Source: Croceimicrobium hydrocarbonivorans | GTDB lineage: Bacteria; Bacteroidota; Bacteroidia; Flavobacteriales; Schleiferiaceae | DNA length: 64,000 nucleotides | Assembly: GCF_014524565.1 (NCBI RefSeq) | Contig: NZ_CP060139.1 | Span: 806,001 to 870,000 of the forward strand | Direction: 5' to 3' | Part shown: positions 1-9,355 of the stretch, piece after piece | How the letters are laid out: every line of letters begins with the position of its first letter | Position numbering within the stretch: the first letter of the stretch is position 1 | Notes under the pieces: model-generated | Seen by the model: the letters and a program-made list of their open reading frames with translations, nothing else | Database searches by the model: none | What the model was told of the DNA's origin: nothing | Position numbers and translations under genes: made by a program

Positions 1-1306
1 TTTGATACAGCGATTGAAACTTTCCTTCTAATAAAATAGCCAAAGGAATACCACTTTCACGGAAACGCTCACGGGGAGGTGGTTGATATAAATCGGCCAG
101 ACTAACAATGGCCGGGCTGGCTCTGCGCACACTATAGGGTGAGGAACGTAAAAGAATGGTCTTCTTTACTCCTTCGGCAATTACCGTATCCAAACTTGAG
201 GCAAACTGCAACCAAATGGCATTGAGGTCCTTGGCTATAGGATGCTTACTCTGCGGCATTACCATTGGGAAGTAAATCCAGGGGCGGATCTGACGTTGAT
301 CATTCACCCCCGCAGCCACCATATCTCCTACTATATCCGTATTTACCCGAACACCATATTTAAAGAGCAGATCATTCAACTGCAAACGATCGAAAAGTGG
401 CAAACTCATAAACTGCGATTTCTCGCTCAAGCTGTCCATAGATGCTTCAATCCCATCCAATAACCAGATGGTACGACCACCATTCATTACATATTGGTCG
501 AGCAAATATTTATCCAGATCATTGAAGGCTTTACGGGGCTTCGCAATCACCATGGCATCGAAGCGATTTAAACGTCGCTGCTGACCGGCAATGCTAATAT
601 CTTCATTGGTAGAATCACTCTTAAACTCGCGAATATTAAAGAGGTTAACCTGATAGTTATTGCTCAACTCCCGAGCAAAGTCGGCTACCTCACGGGGTCC
701 TAATTCATCATGCCCCTGCAGGAATCCCACCAAGGGCTTATCCGATTGTGTTAAGGCCCGAATGGTATTGGCTAGGCTAAACTCCAAATTTTCAATGCTA
801 CTATTGATCTGCGATTCGGGAGATGCTCCTAATTGATCCTGAAGTAATAAGGCCGGAGCTTCCGATTCACCATAGTTCAATAAGGCGCCAGGGAATATGG
901 TTTTCACCGATGAGCCCCCATCCTTGTTCATCGATAACTGATAGGGTTTTAAGCCCTTAAACTGCAGTTGTTGGAATACATCATTGGTTTCTTCCTCACT
1001 CGCGTTTTCAGTAGGATCAATAAAGCTGTATTGCAAATTGGGATTATAGGCCCGGAACTCATCCAACATTTGACGGGTCTCCAATTGCAAGCGTTGGAAG
1101 CCGGCTGGGAAATCACCATCCAGGTACACCTTAACCAGCATTACATCGTCAAAGCTTTCCAATAATTGAATGGTAGCGTCGGATAGGCTGTAGCGCTTTT
1201 CGGCGGTTAAATCGAGGCGGAAAAATTTAAGGCTGCCAATAAAGTTCACGAGGAAAACGATCCCGATGAATAAAAGGAAGCGGACTATATCTCTTCTTTT
1301 CTTCAT
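1..1306 (-). CDS. gldG: GldG, gliding-motility ABC transporter auxiliary protein (partial)
   Basis: The frame is open from an ATG at 1306 to the left window edge, giving about 435 codons with no stop, so the C-terminus is missing. An N-terminal membrane segment (about residues 7-25) is followed by a long extracytoplasmic region resembling the ABC_transp_aux family: early TAEKRYSLS, then FLQGHDELG, and LLDQYVMNGGRTIWLLDG further on. In Flavobacterium, GldG works with GldF and the ATPase GldA in gliding; the transported substrate is unknown. The start overlaps the stop of gldF by one base, so the two are translationally linked. The ATPase gldA is not in this window. Family call is confident; motility in this strain is inference. 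Confidence 0.9.
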   Translation of the reverse strand, partial: MKKRRDIVRFLLFIGIVFLVNFIGSLKFFRLDLTAEKRYSLSDATIQLLESFDDVMLVKVYLDGDFPAGFQRLQLETRQMLDEFRAYNPNLQYSFIDPTENASEEETNDVFQQLQFKGLKPYQLSMNKDGGSSVKTIFPGALLNYGESEAPALLLQDQLGASPESQINSSIENLEFSLANTIRALTQSDKPLVGFLQGHDELGPREVADFARELSNNYQVNLFNIREFKSDSTNEDISIAGQQRRLNRFDAMVIAKPRKAFNDLDKYLLDQYVMNGGRTIWLLDGIEASMDSLSEKSQFMSLPLFDRLQLNDLLFKYGVRVNTDIVGDMVAAGVNDQRQIRPWIYFPMVMPQSKHPIAKDLNAIWLQFASSLDTVIAEGVKKTILLRSSPYSVRRASPAIVSLADLYQPPPRERFRESGIPLAILLEGKFQSLYQ

Positions 1307-2037
1307 TACCATTTCCGACTTTGAATTACCACTCGAGTTGCCCCAATAAAGAGGGCTATCACGCTTACAAAATAGAGGAGATCTCGGCTATCCAGAACCC
1401 CACGACTCATGGAAACATAGTGCTCATTAATTCCCAATTTCAGGATTATTAAATCTGCACTGCCAAAGAGGTCGAAGCCTGCTATTTGATCAAATCCATA
1501 AAAGACGAAAAAGCAGAGGAACATAGCCAACAAGAAGGCTACAATCTGATTATCAGTTAAGGATGAAGCGAATAAGCCAATACTCAAAAAGGCCCCTCCT
1601 AAAAAGAGTAAGCCAATATAGGATCCAAAAGTTCCGCCACTATCTAAATTACCGGCTGGGTTGCCTAATTGGTAAACCGAATAATAGTAGAGTAAAGTTG
1701 GTAATAGAGCCAAGAGCAAAAGGAATAATCCCGCCACATATTTAGCGAGGATAATCTGTAAATCCGATAAGGGCTTGGTAAGTAAAATCTCGAGGGTCCC
1801 CGCCTTTTTTTCATCGGCGAAAAGCCGCATGCTCAGGGCTGGAATCAAGAACAAAAATACCCAGGGTGAAATGGTAAATAAATTCCCCAAAGAGGCATAA
1901 CCACCATCTAGGATATTAAAGTTACCAGGGAAGAGCCAGAGGAAGACTCCATTAATTAATAGGTATACCAGGATTACCAGGTAACCAATTATACTTCCGA
2001 AGAAGGATCGTATTTCTTTCTGAATCAATGCTATCAT
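1306..2037 (-). CDS. gldF: GldF, gliding-motility ABC transporter permease
   Basis: A 243-residue ABC-2 type permease with about six hydrophobic segments. The family signature after the second helix, FADEKKAGTLEILLTKPLS (about residues 73-91), is clear. It starts IALIQKEIRSFFGS, as usual for GldF. It would form the inner-membrane channel with GldG, driven by GldA encoded elsewhere. Its start overlaps the end of the upstream ABM gene by four bases and its stop overlaps gldG by one, so it lies inside a four-gene minus-strand operon. Other ABC-2 permeases look similar, but the partner gldG settles the name. Confidence 0.92.
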   Translation of the reverse strand: MIALIQKEIRSFFGSIIGYLVILVYLLINGVFLWLFPGNFNILDGGYASLGNLFTISPWVFLFLIPALSMRLFADEKKAGTLEILLTKPLSDLQIILAKYVAGLFLLLLALLPTLLYYYSVYQLGNPAGNLDSGGTFGSYIGLLFLGGAFLSIGLFASSLTDNQIVAFLLAMFLCFFVFYGFDQIAGFDLFGSADLIILKLGINEHYVSMSRGVLDSRDLLYFVSVIALFIGATRVVIQSRKW

Positions 2038-2330
2038 CGCAGGGCTTCAATTTCTTGAGTACTCCAGGCTTGTGGCTTATCTGCAAAGAGCTGCTTGGTA
2101 AAAGCCCAAACCCCTTTAAAGAGATCCGAATGTCGATAGGCTTCCAAATCCTCTTCTCCTTGCCACCAACTGTAGGTGAAGTAAACGTTGCTTTGATTCA
2201 CATCGTTTAGGAGTAAGAGTCTTTCACATCCCGGAAAGGACCGGATTTGTGCTTTATGCTGATGAAAGTTTTCCAAAAAATCAGGAACCGCTTCTTCGCG
2301 GAAGGTCATTTTTACTATCCGTACAATCAT
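2034..2330 (-). CDS. ABM-fold monooxygenase-like protein
   Basis: A 98-residue protein matching the antibiotic-biosynthesis-monooxygenase (ABM) ferredoxin-like fold: an N-terminal strand MIVRIVKMTF, a helix around FLENFHQHKAQI, GCERLLLL, and the common SWWQGEEDLEAYRHSDLF segment. Such proteins are dimeric; some act on quinones or haem, but many have no known substrate. No catalytic residue can be assigned by eye. It overlaps the SAM hydrolase upstream and gldF downstream by four bases each. Co-transcription with gldFG probably reflects conserved gene order more than shared function. Confidence 0.75.
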   Translation of the reverse strand: MIVRIVKMTFREEAVPDFLENFHQHKAQIRSFPGCERLLLLNDVNQSNVYFTYSWWQGEEDLEAYRHSDLFKGVWAFTKQLFADKPQAWSTQEIEALR

Positions 2331-3124
2331 TCGTAACTGATACTGATTTCACTCATTATACCCAGGCCTAAGAGGCTACTTGCGCCGTTCACCTCCTGGC
2401 TGCGCGCATCGCGATAAGCAATTTCCAGCAAACCTAAAGAATTAATCAGGGCCAGAACCCCATCTTGAGGATTATCCTGATAGGACCAAGCTATGCGCGA
2501 TAGAGAGCGATTACGGGGCAAATGTACTTCCAGACTGCGAGCATGCAAAGCTTCGCTTAAATCCTGGGCCTTTAGATTAGTAATAAGGTTTCCGTAATTA
2601 TCTACATAAATAACATGACCTTGAATTCGCCTGCGACCGCCATCCAAATTAGGCTTGGGCATGCTCAGGCTTTTAATGCGATCCACAGCTTTGCCCAATA
2701 AACTTAGGGCGCCACCTTGTGCTAAATGCACGGCTGCCTTGGATAAGAAATCTCGCCCCGGAAACATGGTTCCCGCCTGCTCCCCTATTTCTACTCGATG
2801 TATGGCTTTAGCTCTACGCGCGCCTTGCAAAAGGCTCAGCACCCCATTATCTGCCGCGATAAAGTATTGCCCATCAAGCTCCATGGCTAACCACCTACCA
2901 TCGCCCGCCAATTCTCCACATAAAATGAGGTGCACCGTAGCCGGGGGAAAGGCGCTGTATGCCTGCCCGATTACAAAGGCTGCCTCAATTAAATTACCGG
3001 GGCCTAGGGAATGGCTTAAATCCAAAACTTTAAGCTCCGGGGCTAAGGTCGCCAAGACCCCATGCACCATGGCGCGGTAGGGATCTTTAAATCCGTAATC
3101 AGAGCTTAATGTTATCAATGCCAT
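2327..3124 (-). CDS. SAM hydrolase / SAM hydroxide adenosyltransferase (DUF62)
   Basis: A 265-residue member of the fluorinase/chlorinase-like DUF62 family, whose ordinary members hydrolyse S-adenosylmethionine to adenosine and methionine using hydroxide. Seen: N-terminal LITLSSDYGFKDPYRAMVHG, the IEAAF segment, AADNGVLSLL, and the C-terminal YVDNYGNLITN. The frame extends upstream to 3178, but the ATG at 3124 begins exactly at the conserved N-terminus, and a promoter -7 box at 3176-3183 overlaps the longer form, so 3124 is preferred. It is the first gene of the operon leading to gldFG. The halogenase subfamily is unlikely, but the deciding loop cannot be judged by eye. Confidence 0.88.
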   Translation of the reverse strand: MALITLSSDYGFKDPYRAMVHGVLATLAPELKVLDLSHSLGPGNLIEAAFVIGQAYSAFPPATVHLILCGELAGDGRWLAMELDGQYFIAADNGVLSLLQGARRAKAIHRVEIGEQAGTMFPGRDFLSKAAVHLAQGGALSLLGKAVDRIKSLSMPKPNLDGGRRRIQGHVIYVDNYGNLITNLKAQDLSEALHARSLEVHLPRNRSLSRIAWSYQDNPQDGVLALINSLGLLEIAYRDARSQEVNGASSLLGLGIMSEISISYE

Positions 3125-3175
3125 AGACTTTATCCGATAGGAGGCAATCGGCCTTTTTGTTGTTATTTTGTAAAG

Positions 3176-3183
3176 CAAAAGTA
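3176..3183 (-). promoter_or_regulatory. Putative -7 box for the SAM hydrolase-gldFG operon
   Basis: TACTTTTG on the minus strand fits the Bacteroidetes -7 consensus TAnnTTTG. It lies 51 bases before the ATG at 3124. A TTTG at the usual -33 distance is not clear. Confidence 0.5.
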
Positions 3184-3225
3184 TTTAAAACAAGCGCAAG
3201 CTTTAATCAAAGAATCACTAGTAAT

Positions 3226-4191
3226 TTGAGTGAAAAAACACTAAGCGTGGCCTCAGTAGACCCATTAGAAATTTATGGGGCTAACAATAAGTATCTCAAT
3301 CTTATTAAAAGTTATTTCCCCGAATTGAAAATCACCGCTCGTGGTGAGCAAATCAAAGTGAATGGCGAAGAAAGCCAAATTTTGAAATTCGAGGAAAAGG
3401 TAGAAGAGATTGTAAACTACTTACACCGCTTTAATTCCTTAAGCGTAAATCAGGTGGATCGCATTCTGAAAGACGAAATGGTTTTGGACGCTAAAGATGC
3501 TCCTAATACCGACATCATATTGTACGGCACCAATGGACAGCCCATTAAAGCGCGTACCCTGAACCAGCGCCGCATGATAAAATCCATTAATCATAATGAT
3601 GTGATTTTTGCGGTGGGCCCTGCCGGAACTGGTAAAACCTATACAGCGGTGGCCTTGGCGGTTCGCGCCTTAAAAAACAAAGAGGTAAAACGCATTATCC
3701 TTACCCGCCCTGCGGTGGAGGCTGGCGAGAACCTGGGATTTTTACCGGGCGACCTTAAAGAAAAGCTCGATCCCTATTTACAGCCTTTATACGATGCTTT
3801 GCGCGATATGATTCCGCCAGAAAAGCTCGCTTATTATTTGGAGAGCGGAACCATCCAAATTGCACCTTTGGCCTTTATGCGTGGGCGAACCTTGGATCGG
3901 GCCTTTGTAATTCTCGATGAAGCCCAGAACACCACGCATGCCCAAATGAAGATGTTTCTTACCCGTATGGGGGCGTCGGCTAAGTTTATCGTAACCGGAG
4001 ATGCCAGCCAGATAGACTTGCCTCGTAAACAAATTTCAGGCTTAAAGGAAGCCCTGCGCATCCTTCAGAACATCGAAGGCATCGACACCATTTACCTTGA
4101 AGAAAACGACGTAATTCGTCACCAATTAGTTAAAAACATAATTCGCGCTTACGACAAGCAGGAAAAAGATGAAAGCAATCACAAAGACTAA
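3226..4191 (+). CDS. phoH: PhoH-family ATPase/RNA helicase-like protein
   Basis: A cytoplasmic P-loop NTPase of 321 residues from the proposed start. It has the usual N-terminal KH-like part ([16 protein letters not shown]), the Walker A motif GPAGTGKT (about 131-138), [17 protein letters not shown], and the Walker B motif VILDEAQN (about 228-235). The frame opens with an ATG at 3157, but that adds 23 unconserved residues encoded in the divergent promoter region. A TTG at 3226, giving (M)SEKTLSV, is a better start. It shares 23 bases with purC downstream. PhoH proteins are linked to RNA metabolism; the precise role is unsettled. Confidence 0.9.
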   Translation: MSEKTLSVASVDPLEIYGANNKYLNLIKSYFPELKITARGEQIKVNGEESQILKFEEKVEEIVNYLHRFNSLSVNQVDRILKDEMVLDAKDAPNTDIILYGTNGQPIKARTLNQRRMIKSINHNDVIFAVGPAGTGKTYTAVALAVRALKNKEVKRIILTRPAVEAGENLGFLPGDLKEKLDPYLQPLYDALRDMIPPEKLAYYLESGTIQIAPLAFMRGRTLDRAFVILDEAQNTTHAQMKMFLTRMGASAKFIVTGDASQIDLPRKQISGLKEALRILQNIEGIDTIYLEENDVIRHQLVKNIIRAYDKQEKDESNHKD

Positions 4192-5122
4192 TTTTCAGTT
4201 CCCCGGTCAAACTTCTTTTTATCAGGGAAAAGTTCGGGACGTTTATAGCCTAAGCAACAACCTCTTGGTGATGGTGGCTTCGGATCGTATTTCTGCTTTC
4301 GATGTGGTTCTTCCGAAGGGCATTCCTGGAAAAGGACAGGTATTAAATCAGATTGCCAATTTCTTTTTAGATGCCACTTCAGATATCGTTCCCAACTGGA
4401 AAACCGTAATGGCCGATCCAATGGTGACTATTGGCCAAAAAGCAGAACCATTCAAAGTAGAAATGGTAATTCGCGGTTATTTAACCGGGCATGCCTGGCG
4501 AACTTATAAAAGTGGGGGTCGGGAATTATGTGGTGTAGCTTTAGCTGAAGGCATGGTGGAGAATCAGGCTTTCGCCGAAGCGATTATCACTCCTACCACT
4601 AAGGCAGATCAAGGTTTACATGATGAGGATATTAGTCGTGAAGCGATTTTAGCACAAGGAATTGTTTCGGAAAGCGATTACCTCCAATTGGAAAAATATA
4701 CCCGTGCCTTATTTCAACGTGGACAAGAAATGGCTCGTGAAAGAGGTTTAATTCTTGTTGACACCAAATACGAATTCGGCAAGAATGCAGACGGTGAAAT
4801 CATTTTGATCGACGAAATTCACACCCCTGACTCCTCTCGTTACTTCTATGCCAAAGGTTACGAAGAGCGTTTAAGCAAAGGAGAGGCTCAAAGACAATTG
4901 AGTAAAGAATTCGTTCGAGAATGGTTAATGGCCAATGGCTTCCAAGGTAAAGAAGGACAAACTGTACCCGAAATGACTGAGGCCTTTGTTCAGGAAGTTT
5001 CGGAGCGCTATGCTGAGCTTTTCGAAAAAATTACCGGACAGGAATTTAATGCTGACAACAGTTCCGATCCTATGCAAAGGATGGAAGAAAACATAGTAAA
5101 GCATCTAAAACAACTAGCATGA
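4169..5122 (+). CDS. purC: SAICAR synthetase (purine biosynthesis)
   Basis: Phosphoribosylaminoimidazole-succinocarboxamide synthase joins CAIR and aspartate with ATP to give SAICAR. Seen: [12 protein letters not shown] near the N-terminus, [46 protein letters not shown] and the metal/ATP site [13 protein letters not shown]. The 317-residue length fits the longer form found in Bacteroidota and fungi rather than the ~240-residue E. coli enzyme. The start lies 23 bases inside phoH, and the stop overlaps the next gene's ATG by four bases, indicating a phoH-purC-barrel transcript. Confidence 0.96.
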   Translation: MKAITKTNFQFPGQTSFYQGKVRDVYSLSNNLLVMVASDRISAFDVVLPKGIPGKGQVLNQIANFFLDATSDIVPNWKTVMADPMVTIGQKAEPFKVEMVIRGYLTGHAWRTYKSGGRELCGVALAEGMVENQAFAEAIITPTTKADQGLHDEDISREAILAQGIVSESDYLQLEKYTRALFQRGQEMARERGLILVDTKYEFGKNADGEIILIDEIHTPDSSRYFYAKGYEERLSKGEAQRQLSKEFVREWLMANGFQGKEGQTVPEMTEAFVQEVSERYAELFEKITGQEFNADNSSDPMQRMEENIVKHLKQLA

Positions 5123-5727
5123 AAAAGTGGATTTTAGCCCTCGTTCTCACCTTTAGCTTAGGCAGCTTACAAGCCCAATTGGATTTCGGTTTAAGAGCCG
5201 GAGTAGGTTTAGCCAAAGCAGGAATCAGTGATTTCAACAGTGCCCAACAGGCCATTGAGGATATTGAAGATGCAGAGCGCGAGCTAAGCTACCATGCCGG
5301 GATTTACTTTAAAATTAAAACACCGGTCCTTTTTATTCAACCCGAAGTTATCTTCTCTCAAGTAAGTCAAAGCGTGAATGCCCAACAGTCTGGTACCACT
5401 GCAAAACGCAGTTTGGAATTGGATATGAGCCGGGTAGACATCCCCCTTTTAATTGGCAAACAATTTGGCCCCTTGCGATTAATGGCTGGACCTGTTTACA
5501 GTGCCAATATCAGCGATTTAAGTGGTAATATCGATTCTGATCTTAAATCAGGAACCTTCGGCTATCAATTAGGCCTCGGTTTCGAAATCAAAAAATTACT
5601 GATTGATGTGCGCTATGAAGGTGCCTTCTCACCTTGGGCTTCCAATTTGATTGTAGATCAAACTGAATATCAGGTAGACCTTCGCACCAGTCAAATTCTG
5701 GTCTGCTTAGGTTTCGAACTTTTCTAG
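5119..5727 (+). CDS. Small outer-membrane beta-barrel protein (PorT-like fold)
   Basis: A 202-residue exported protein. Residues 1-19 form a signal peptide ending LQAQ. The mature part has alternating hydrophobic strands of the OMP_b-brl_2 kind ([52 protein letters not shown]) and ends in an aromatic F as barrels do. It probably forms an eight-stranded barrel in the outer membrane. Function is unknown. It overlaps purC by four bases. Only two bases separate its stop from that of the convergent exonuclease gene. Confidence 0.75.
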   Translation: MKKWILALVLTFSLGSLQAQLDFGLRAGVGLAKAGISDFNSAQQAIEDIEDAERELSYHAGIYFKIKTPVLFIQPEVIFSQVSQSVNAQQSGTTAKRSLELDMSRVDIPLLIGKQFGPLRLMAGPVYSANISDLSGNIDSDLKSGTFGYQLGLGFEIKKLLIDVRYEGAFSPWASNLIVDQTEYQVDLRTSQILVCLGFELF

Positions 5728-5729
5728 AT

Positions 5730-6995
5730 TTATTCGGCTTCCGCCGGAAGGGACATTAAGGTAAATTCGCCCGATAAAATTCCTAATTTAAGGAACTCCA
5801 TATAGCTGGGCTCATTGCTGATGGGCGTCATCAGATGATGCACCCTTTCCCAACTTTTTAGCTTATCGTTCAATTTGTAAAAGAGATAGCCCTTTAATTG
5901 GCCTTCTTCAATCACAAAAACGGAACGTTCTGCACTTTGGCGTCCTTTGGCCTGAACCAAGGCTTTCTCTGGCATATCCATTAAAAAAGGCAAGGGATCT
6001 TTACCATTGCGACCTTTCAAACCTCTTTGATACATCCGCAAAGCACGGTTAGCCGCCTGAAGATTAGAAGCCTTTAATACCGGCTTTTTCTTACCAGTCT
6101 TGGCCAAATCATTAACACTTAAGGCGGGTGGATTTTGGCGTTTATCTACAAATATCCCTACTTGTAAATTGCTAGCTTGAATACGATTAAAGGGAGGATG
6201 CGATAAATTCAATTCCTCCTGTTTCTTGATTCGGGCAATAAGCCAATTGCCGGTTGGCTCCACTTTTAAGCTATGGGTTTGATCCTTTAAAGCAACTATA
6301 CGCTCGCTATCTCCTATAAACAAACGATTGATAGCGGCTTTAATATTATCCGAAGCACCGAGGTAAATTAACTTACCGTGGCGATCATGTAAATAATAAA
6401 TACCACGATTGTGTTTTACAGATCGTAAAAGGTCACGAATCTTATCCTTGTGGTAATCCCCTTCCAAAATGCTTTGCTCAAAGGAATTGATCCCTTTGCT
6501 TTGGTCTTTATCACGAAGAATCTCAAATAATTCCAAGGTAGCGCGGGCATCATGCTCAGCGCGATGCTTGGCGGGACGCGTTAAACCCAATTCCTCACAT
6601 AGGGAATCCAGTCCATAACTTTTCAATCCAGGGATTAAAGACTCGGCTAGGGAAATAGTATCAAGAGTAGATCTTTCAAATTGATAACCTAAGCGATCAA
6701 ATTCCTGACGGATCATACGATAATCGAACTCCACATTATGCCCTACAATTACGGCATCTTGAGTGATATCAATTAAACGCTTGGCAATTTCATGGAATCG
6801 CGGAGCACGCAAAAGCATCTTATCGGTAATCCCGGTAATCTTCTGAACGTAGGGCTGCACCTTACGATGTGGATGAACGAGACTGATCAATTGATCGACA
6901 ATTTCCTCACCATCGTAGCGGAATGCTGCAATCTCAATCATTGACTCCTTTCCAAAAGGACCTCCACTGGATTCAATGTCCACAACACAATACAT
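5730..6995 (-). CDS. DnaQ-like 3'-5' exonuclease fused to a degenerate GIY-YIG domain
   Basis: A 421-residue protein. Residues 1-165 are a DEDDh exonuclease with all expected acids visible: D6 and E8 in VVDIESS, D91 in GHNVEFDYR, and H144/D149 in HRAEHDAR. Residues 196-275 resemble the UvrC/Cho GIY-YIG fold (RGIYYLHD, then IYLGASDN, later HPPFN). However, the catalytic arginine position reads alanine (A221), and the glutamate position in the LIARIKK segment reads lysine. A C-terminal UvrC/Cho-associated extension follows. The family is common in Bacteroidota and presumably acts in DNA repair. The ATG at 6995 is preferred to 7019 because conserved sequence begins there. Confidence 0.88.
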   Translation of the reverse strand: MYCVVDIESSGGPFGKESMIEIAAFRYDGEEIVDQLISLVHPHRKVQPYVQKITGITDKMLLRAPRFHEIAKRLIDITQDAVIVGHNVEFDYRMIRQEFDRLGYQFERSTLDTISLAESLIPGLKSYGLDSLCEELGLTRPAKHRAEHDARATLELFEILRDKDQSKGINSFEQSILEGDYHKDKIRDLLRSVKHNRGIYYLHDRHGKLIYLGASDNIKAAINRLFIGDSERIVALKDQTHSLKVEPTGNWLIARIKKQEELNLSHPPFNRIQASNLQVGIFVDKRQNPPALSVNDLAKTGKKKPVLKASNLQAANRALRMYQRGLKGRNGKDPLPFLMDMPEKALVQAKGRQSAERSVFVIEEGQLKGYLFYKLNDKLKSWERVHHLMTPISNEPSYMEFLKLGILSGEFTLMSLPAEAE

Positions 6996-7064
6996 AAGGC
7001 GAAGATATTTATTATTCAAAAAATTGCGGCACGAGCAAAGCTTATGTATTTACTTTGTGTGCGA

Positions 7065-9305
7065 ATGGAAATCCACTTTCGGCGGCATATCGGCTCTATC
7101 GCTCTCTTAGCGACAATTCTGTTTTTTTCTGCTCCGCTGGAAGCGCAAGATATTCCACTGGATAGCATTCTTCATAAAGCGCGTACCCTCAGGCCTCAAA
7201 ATCTTAAAAAATATTACAGCTACAAAAGTAGATTTAAAGAAAGATGTAAGGCTCATGTTCAGGAAGTTCCTTTCGAGATATGGCCTGTTTCGGGAGTTTT
7301 AATACCTGCTCAAAAGGATACCGGGCTGGCATATTACAGTGAGGCATTAATTGATGCCCGCTATGGAGGACCGCAACATTATTTTCAGGATGTATTGATA
7401 AAACGTGAAGCCGGAAAGGTTCCTATTCCTAATTGGCAGCAATTACCTGCTTACGATTTTAACCTCCTTCAGAAAAGGATTTACCTCAATGAAGCTTTCG
7501 ACCGTGGATTTGTGAGCCCCTTAAGCGAGGAAGGTGCAGGCATCTACCTTTTTGAGCTTACAAGCCTAAACCATGAACAGCAGGTCGCCCGCATTGCCTT
7601 CGCTCCTCGTAAAGAGAAGTTCCCGGCTATGACCGGATTTATTGATCTGCACTTAGCCTCTGGCCTACCTCTGCATGCCCAATTCAATATTTCGGCTAAT
7701 AACCAATTGGAATTATTGGATAGCATTGCGGTGGTACAAAACTTCAAATGGGAGAAGGGGGTCTATCGAGCCGAAAATCAACAAATAGAAATCTATCTTA
7801 ACTTATTTCACTTTCGTGGATACTATCAGGTTCGCCTGGATTATGAACAATTTCGCTATCGGGAAATCTGGCAAAAAAGCGAGTTCGATGATTTGGTTTT
7901 TGATTTAAAATCCAGCGAATTCAATACCGATAGCAGCTATTGGCAAAGCTGGAAACGAAGTCCGCAATTGAGTAAGTATCTGGATTCCCTGCAAATTTCA
8001 CCTAGTCGAAAACAGCAATTCCGCAGCTTTGGGCGCAGTCGACTAGACCCGGGACCTTATCGCTTTTACAAGAATATCTTTAGGGGCTATACCCGTCGTA
8101 ATGGGAACTTCTTCTGGGACTTACCCCCGCTATACAAAGGCTTGGGCTTTAATCCGGTTGAAGGTTTGTATTGGAAAGGACAAAGCCGCATTGGTTATGC
8201 GAATTCGGATCACGAAATCAGCCTGCGATTACAAGCACGTACGGGTACCGCAGACCAAAGGGTTAAACCCATGGCCGAATTAAGCTGGCAGGGAGATTTG
8301 AGCAATCCTATCCAATTAAGCTTGGAGGCGGGCTCCGACTACCGACAGTTTAATGAAGAAGAACCCATTTTGCCGGTTTTAAGCACTATTTACAACTTGG
8401 TGCTAGCCCGAAATTATATTAGTCTTTATGGTAAAGACTACTTCAAGCTTAAGTACCAGAGTGAATCATTAAGTGGCCTTACCATGGGATTAGACACCGA
8501 ATACGCATGGCGCTATCCCCTCTTTAATCGCAGCAATTTTAGCTTGGTGGATGCGGATGCTGACTATGTGAGCAATAATCAGGGATTCGCCCCAAATATC
8601 AACCCGGGAGGTTTCAAGGCTCATAATTCCATGCGCTTCGATTTGAGTTTAAGCTTTCAATTTGGCGACCGATATGAGCGCCGCTATAATCAACGCTTTC
8701 AGGATGTTTTAAAAGGAAGACGCAGCTTAAAAGTGCGCTCACCAAAAATCTATTACGACCTTAAAATTGGGGTCCCCACCTTTGCGGCAGAAACCGATTT
8801 CATCTTTCAAAGCCTAGGTGTTCAACATCAATTTAGATGGGGGAATATTGGCTTATCGCAATTCGACGTTAGTGGTGGTCATTTTCTGCGCAATCGCAAT
8901 GTTCCCTTTATTGATTACCGACATTTTGATGGAGTGCAAATTTTCTTTTTGCAACCCAGCACCAGTCGATCGGCGCGCATCAAACAATTCAGCACCCTAC
9001 CCTATTACAGCTACAGTACAACCGACGCTTACTTTGAACTCCACTACGAGCACAATTTTGATGGAGCCTTACTCTCCAATAATAACTTCTTGCGCCGCTA
9101 TAAAATCCATAGCCTGGCCGGATTCAATTCCTTGCATCTCTTAAATGAGAAAGCCTTTATTGAAGTCTTCTTTGGCTTTGATAATATTTTCAAGGTCCTT
9201 CGGGTAGAATTGGCCGGAGGTCTAGATAACTTCAATCGCCTAAGACCCTCACTGCGCGTGGGCTTCGACTTCCGTTACGACTATTATCAAAAAAATCGAC
9301 GCTAG
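7065..9305 (+). CDS. DUF5686-family outer-membrane protein lacking the usual N-terminal domain
   Basis: A 746-residue exported protein. The signal peptide ends LEAQ about 28 residues in. The body matches the DUF5686 family: an N-terminal ILHKARTLRPQNLKKYYSY, a central FDDLVFDLKSSEFN, and a barrel-like C-terminal half with many aromatic-ended strands closing with RVGFDFRYDYYQKN. Most DUF5686 proteins carry a CarboxypepD-regulatory-like domain after the signal peptide; here the helical part follows directly, so that domain is absent. The start at 7065 gives a clean signal peptide; 7044 adds seven residues. Function of the family is unknown. It lies 50 bases upstream of the LVIVD lipoprotein genes. 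Confidence 0.75.
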   Translation: MEIHFRRHIGSIALLATILFFSAPLEAQDIPLDSILHKARTLRPQNLKKYYSYKSRFKERCKAHVQEVPFEIWPVSGVLIPAQKDTGLAYYSEALIDARYGGPQHYFQDVLIKREAGKVPIPNWQQLPAYDFNLLQKRIYLNEAFDRGFVSPLSEEGAGIYLFELTSLNHEQQVARIAFAPRKEKFPAMTGFIDLHLASGLPLHAQFNISANNQLELLDSIAVVQNFKWEKGVYRAENQQIEIYLNLFHFRGYYQVRLDYEQFRYREIWQKSEFDDLVFDLKSSEFNTDSSYWQSWKRSPQLSKYLDSLQISPSRKQQFRSFGRSRLDPGPYRFYKNIFRGYTRRNGNFFWDLPPLYKGLGFNPVEGLYWKGQSRIGYANSDHEISLRLQARTGTADQRVKPMAELSWQGDLSNPIQLSLEAGSDYRQFNEEEPILPVLSTIYNLVLARNYISLYGKDYFKLKYQSESLSGLTMGLDTEYAWRYPLFNRSNFSLVDADADYVSNNQGFAPNINPGGFKAHNSMRFDLSLSFQFGDRYERRYNQRFQDVLKGRRSLKVRSPKIYYDLKIGVPTFAAETDFIFQSLGVQHQFRWGNIGLSQFDVSGGHFLRNRNVPFIDYRHFDGVQIFFLQPSTSRSARIKQFSTLPYYSYSTTDAYFELHYEHNFDGALLSNNNFLRRYKIHSLAGFNSLHLLNEKAFIEVFFGFDNIFKVLRVELAGGLDNFNRLRPSLRVGFDFRYDYYQKNRR

Positions 9306-9355
9306 CTTGTTCCAACCCTTTTGGCTCAGGAGCCATCTTTAGGGAAAACAAGACT

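Noticed and set aside
2655-3080. A 141-codon frame antisense to the SAM hydrolase gene
   Set aside because: Cys/Ala/Pro-rich shadow without signal or family match; the minus-strand gene is conserved.
9315-9340. TGGCT-CAGG-AGCCA hairpin between the DUF5686 and LVIVD genes
   Set aside because: Only five base pairs and no T run after it; probably neither terminator nor attenuator.
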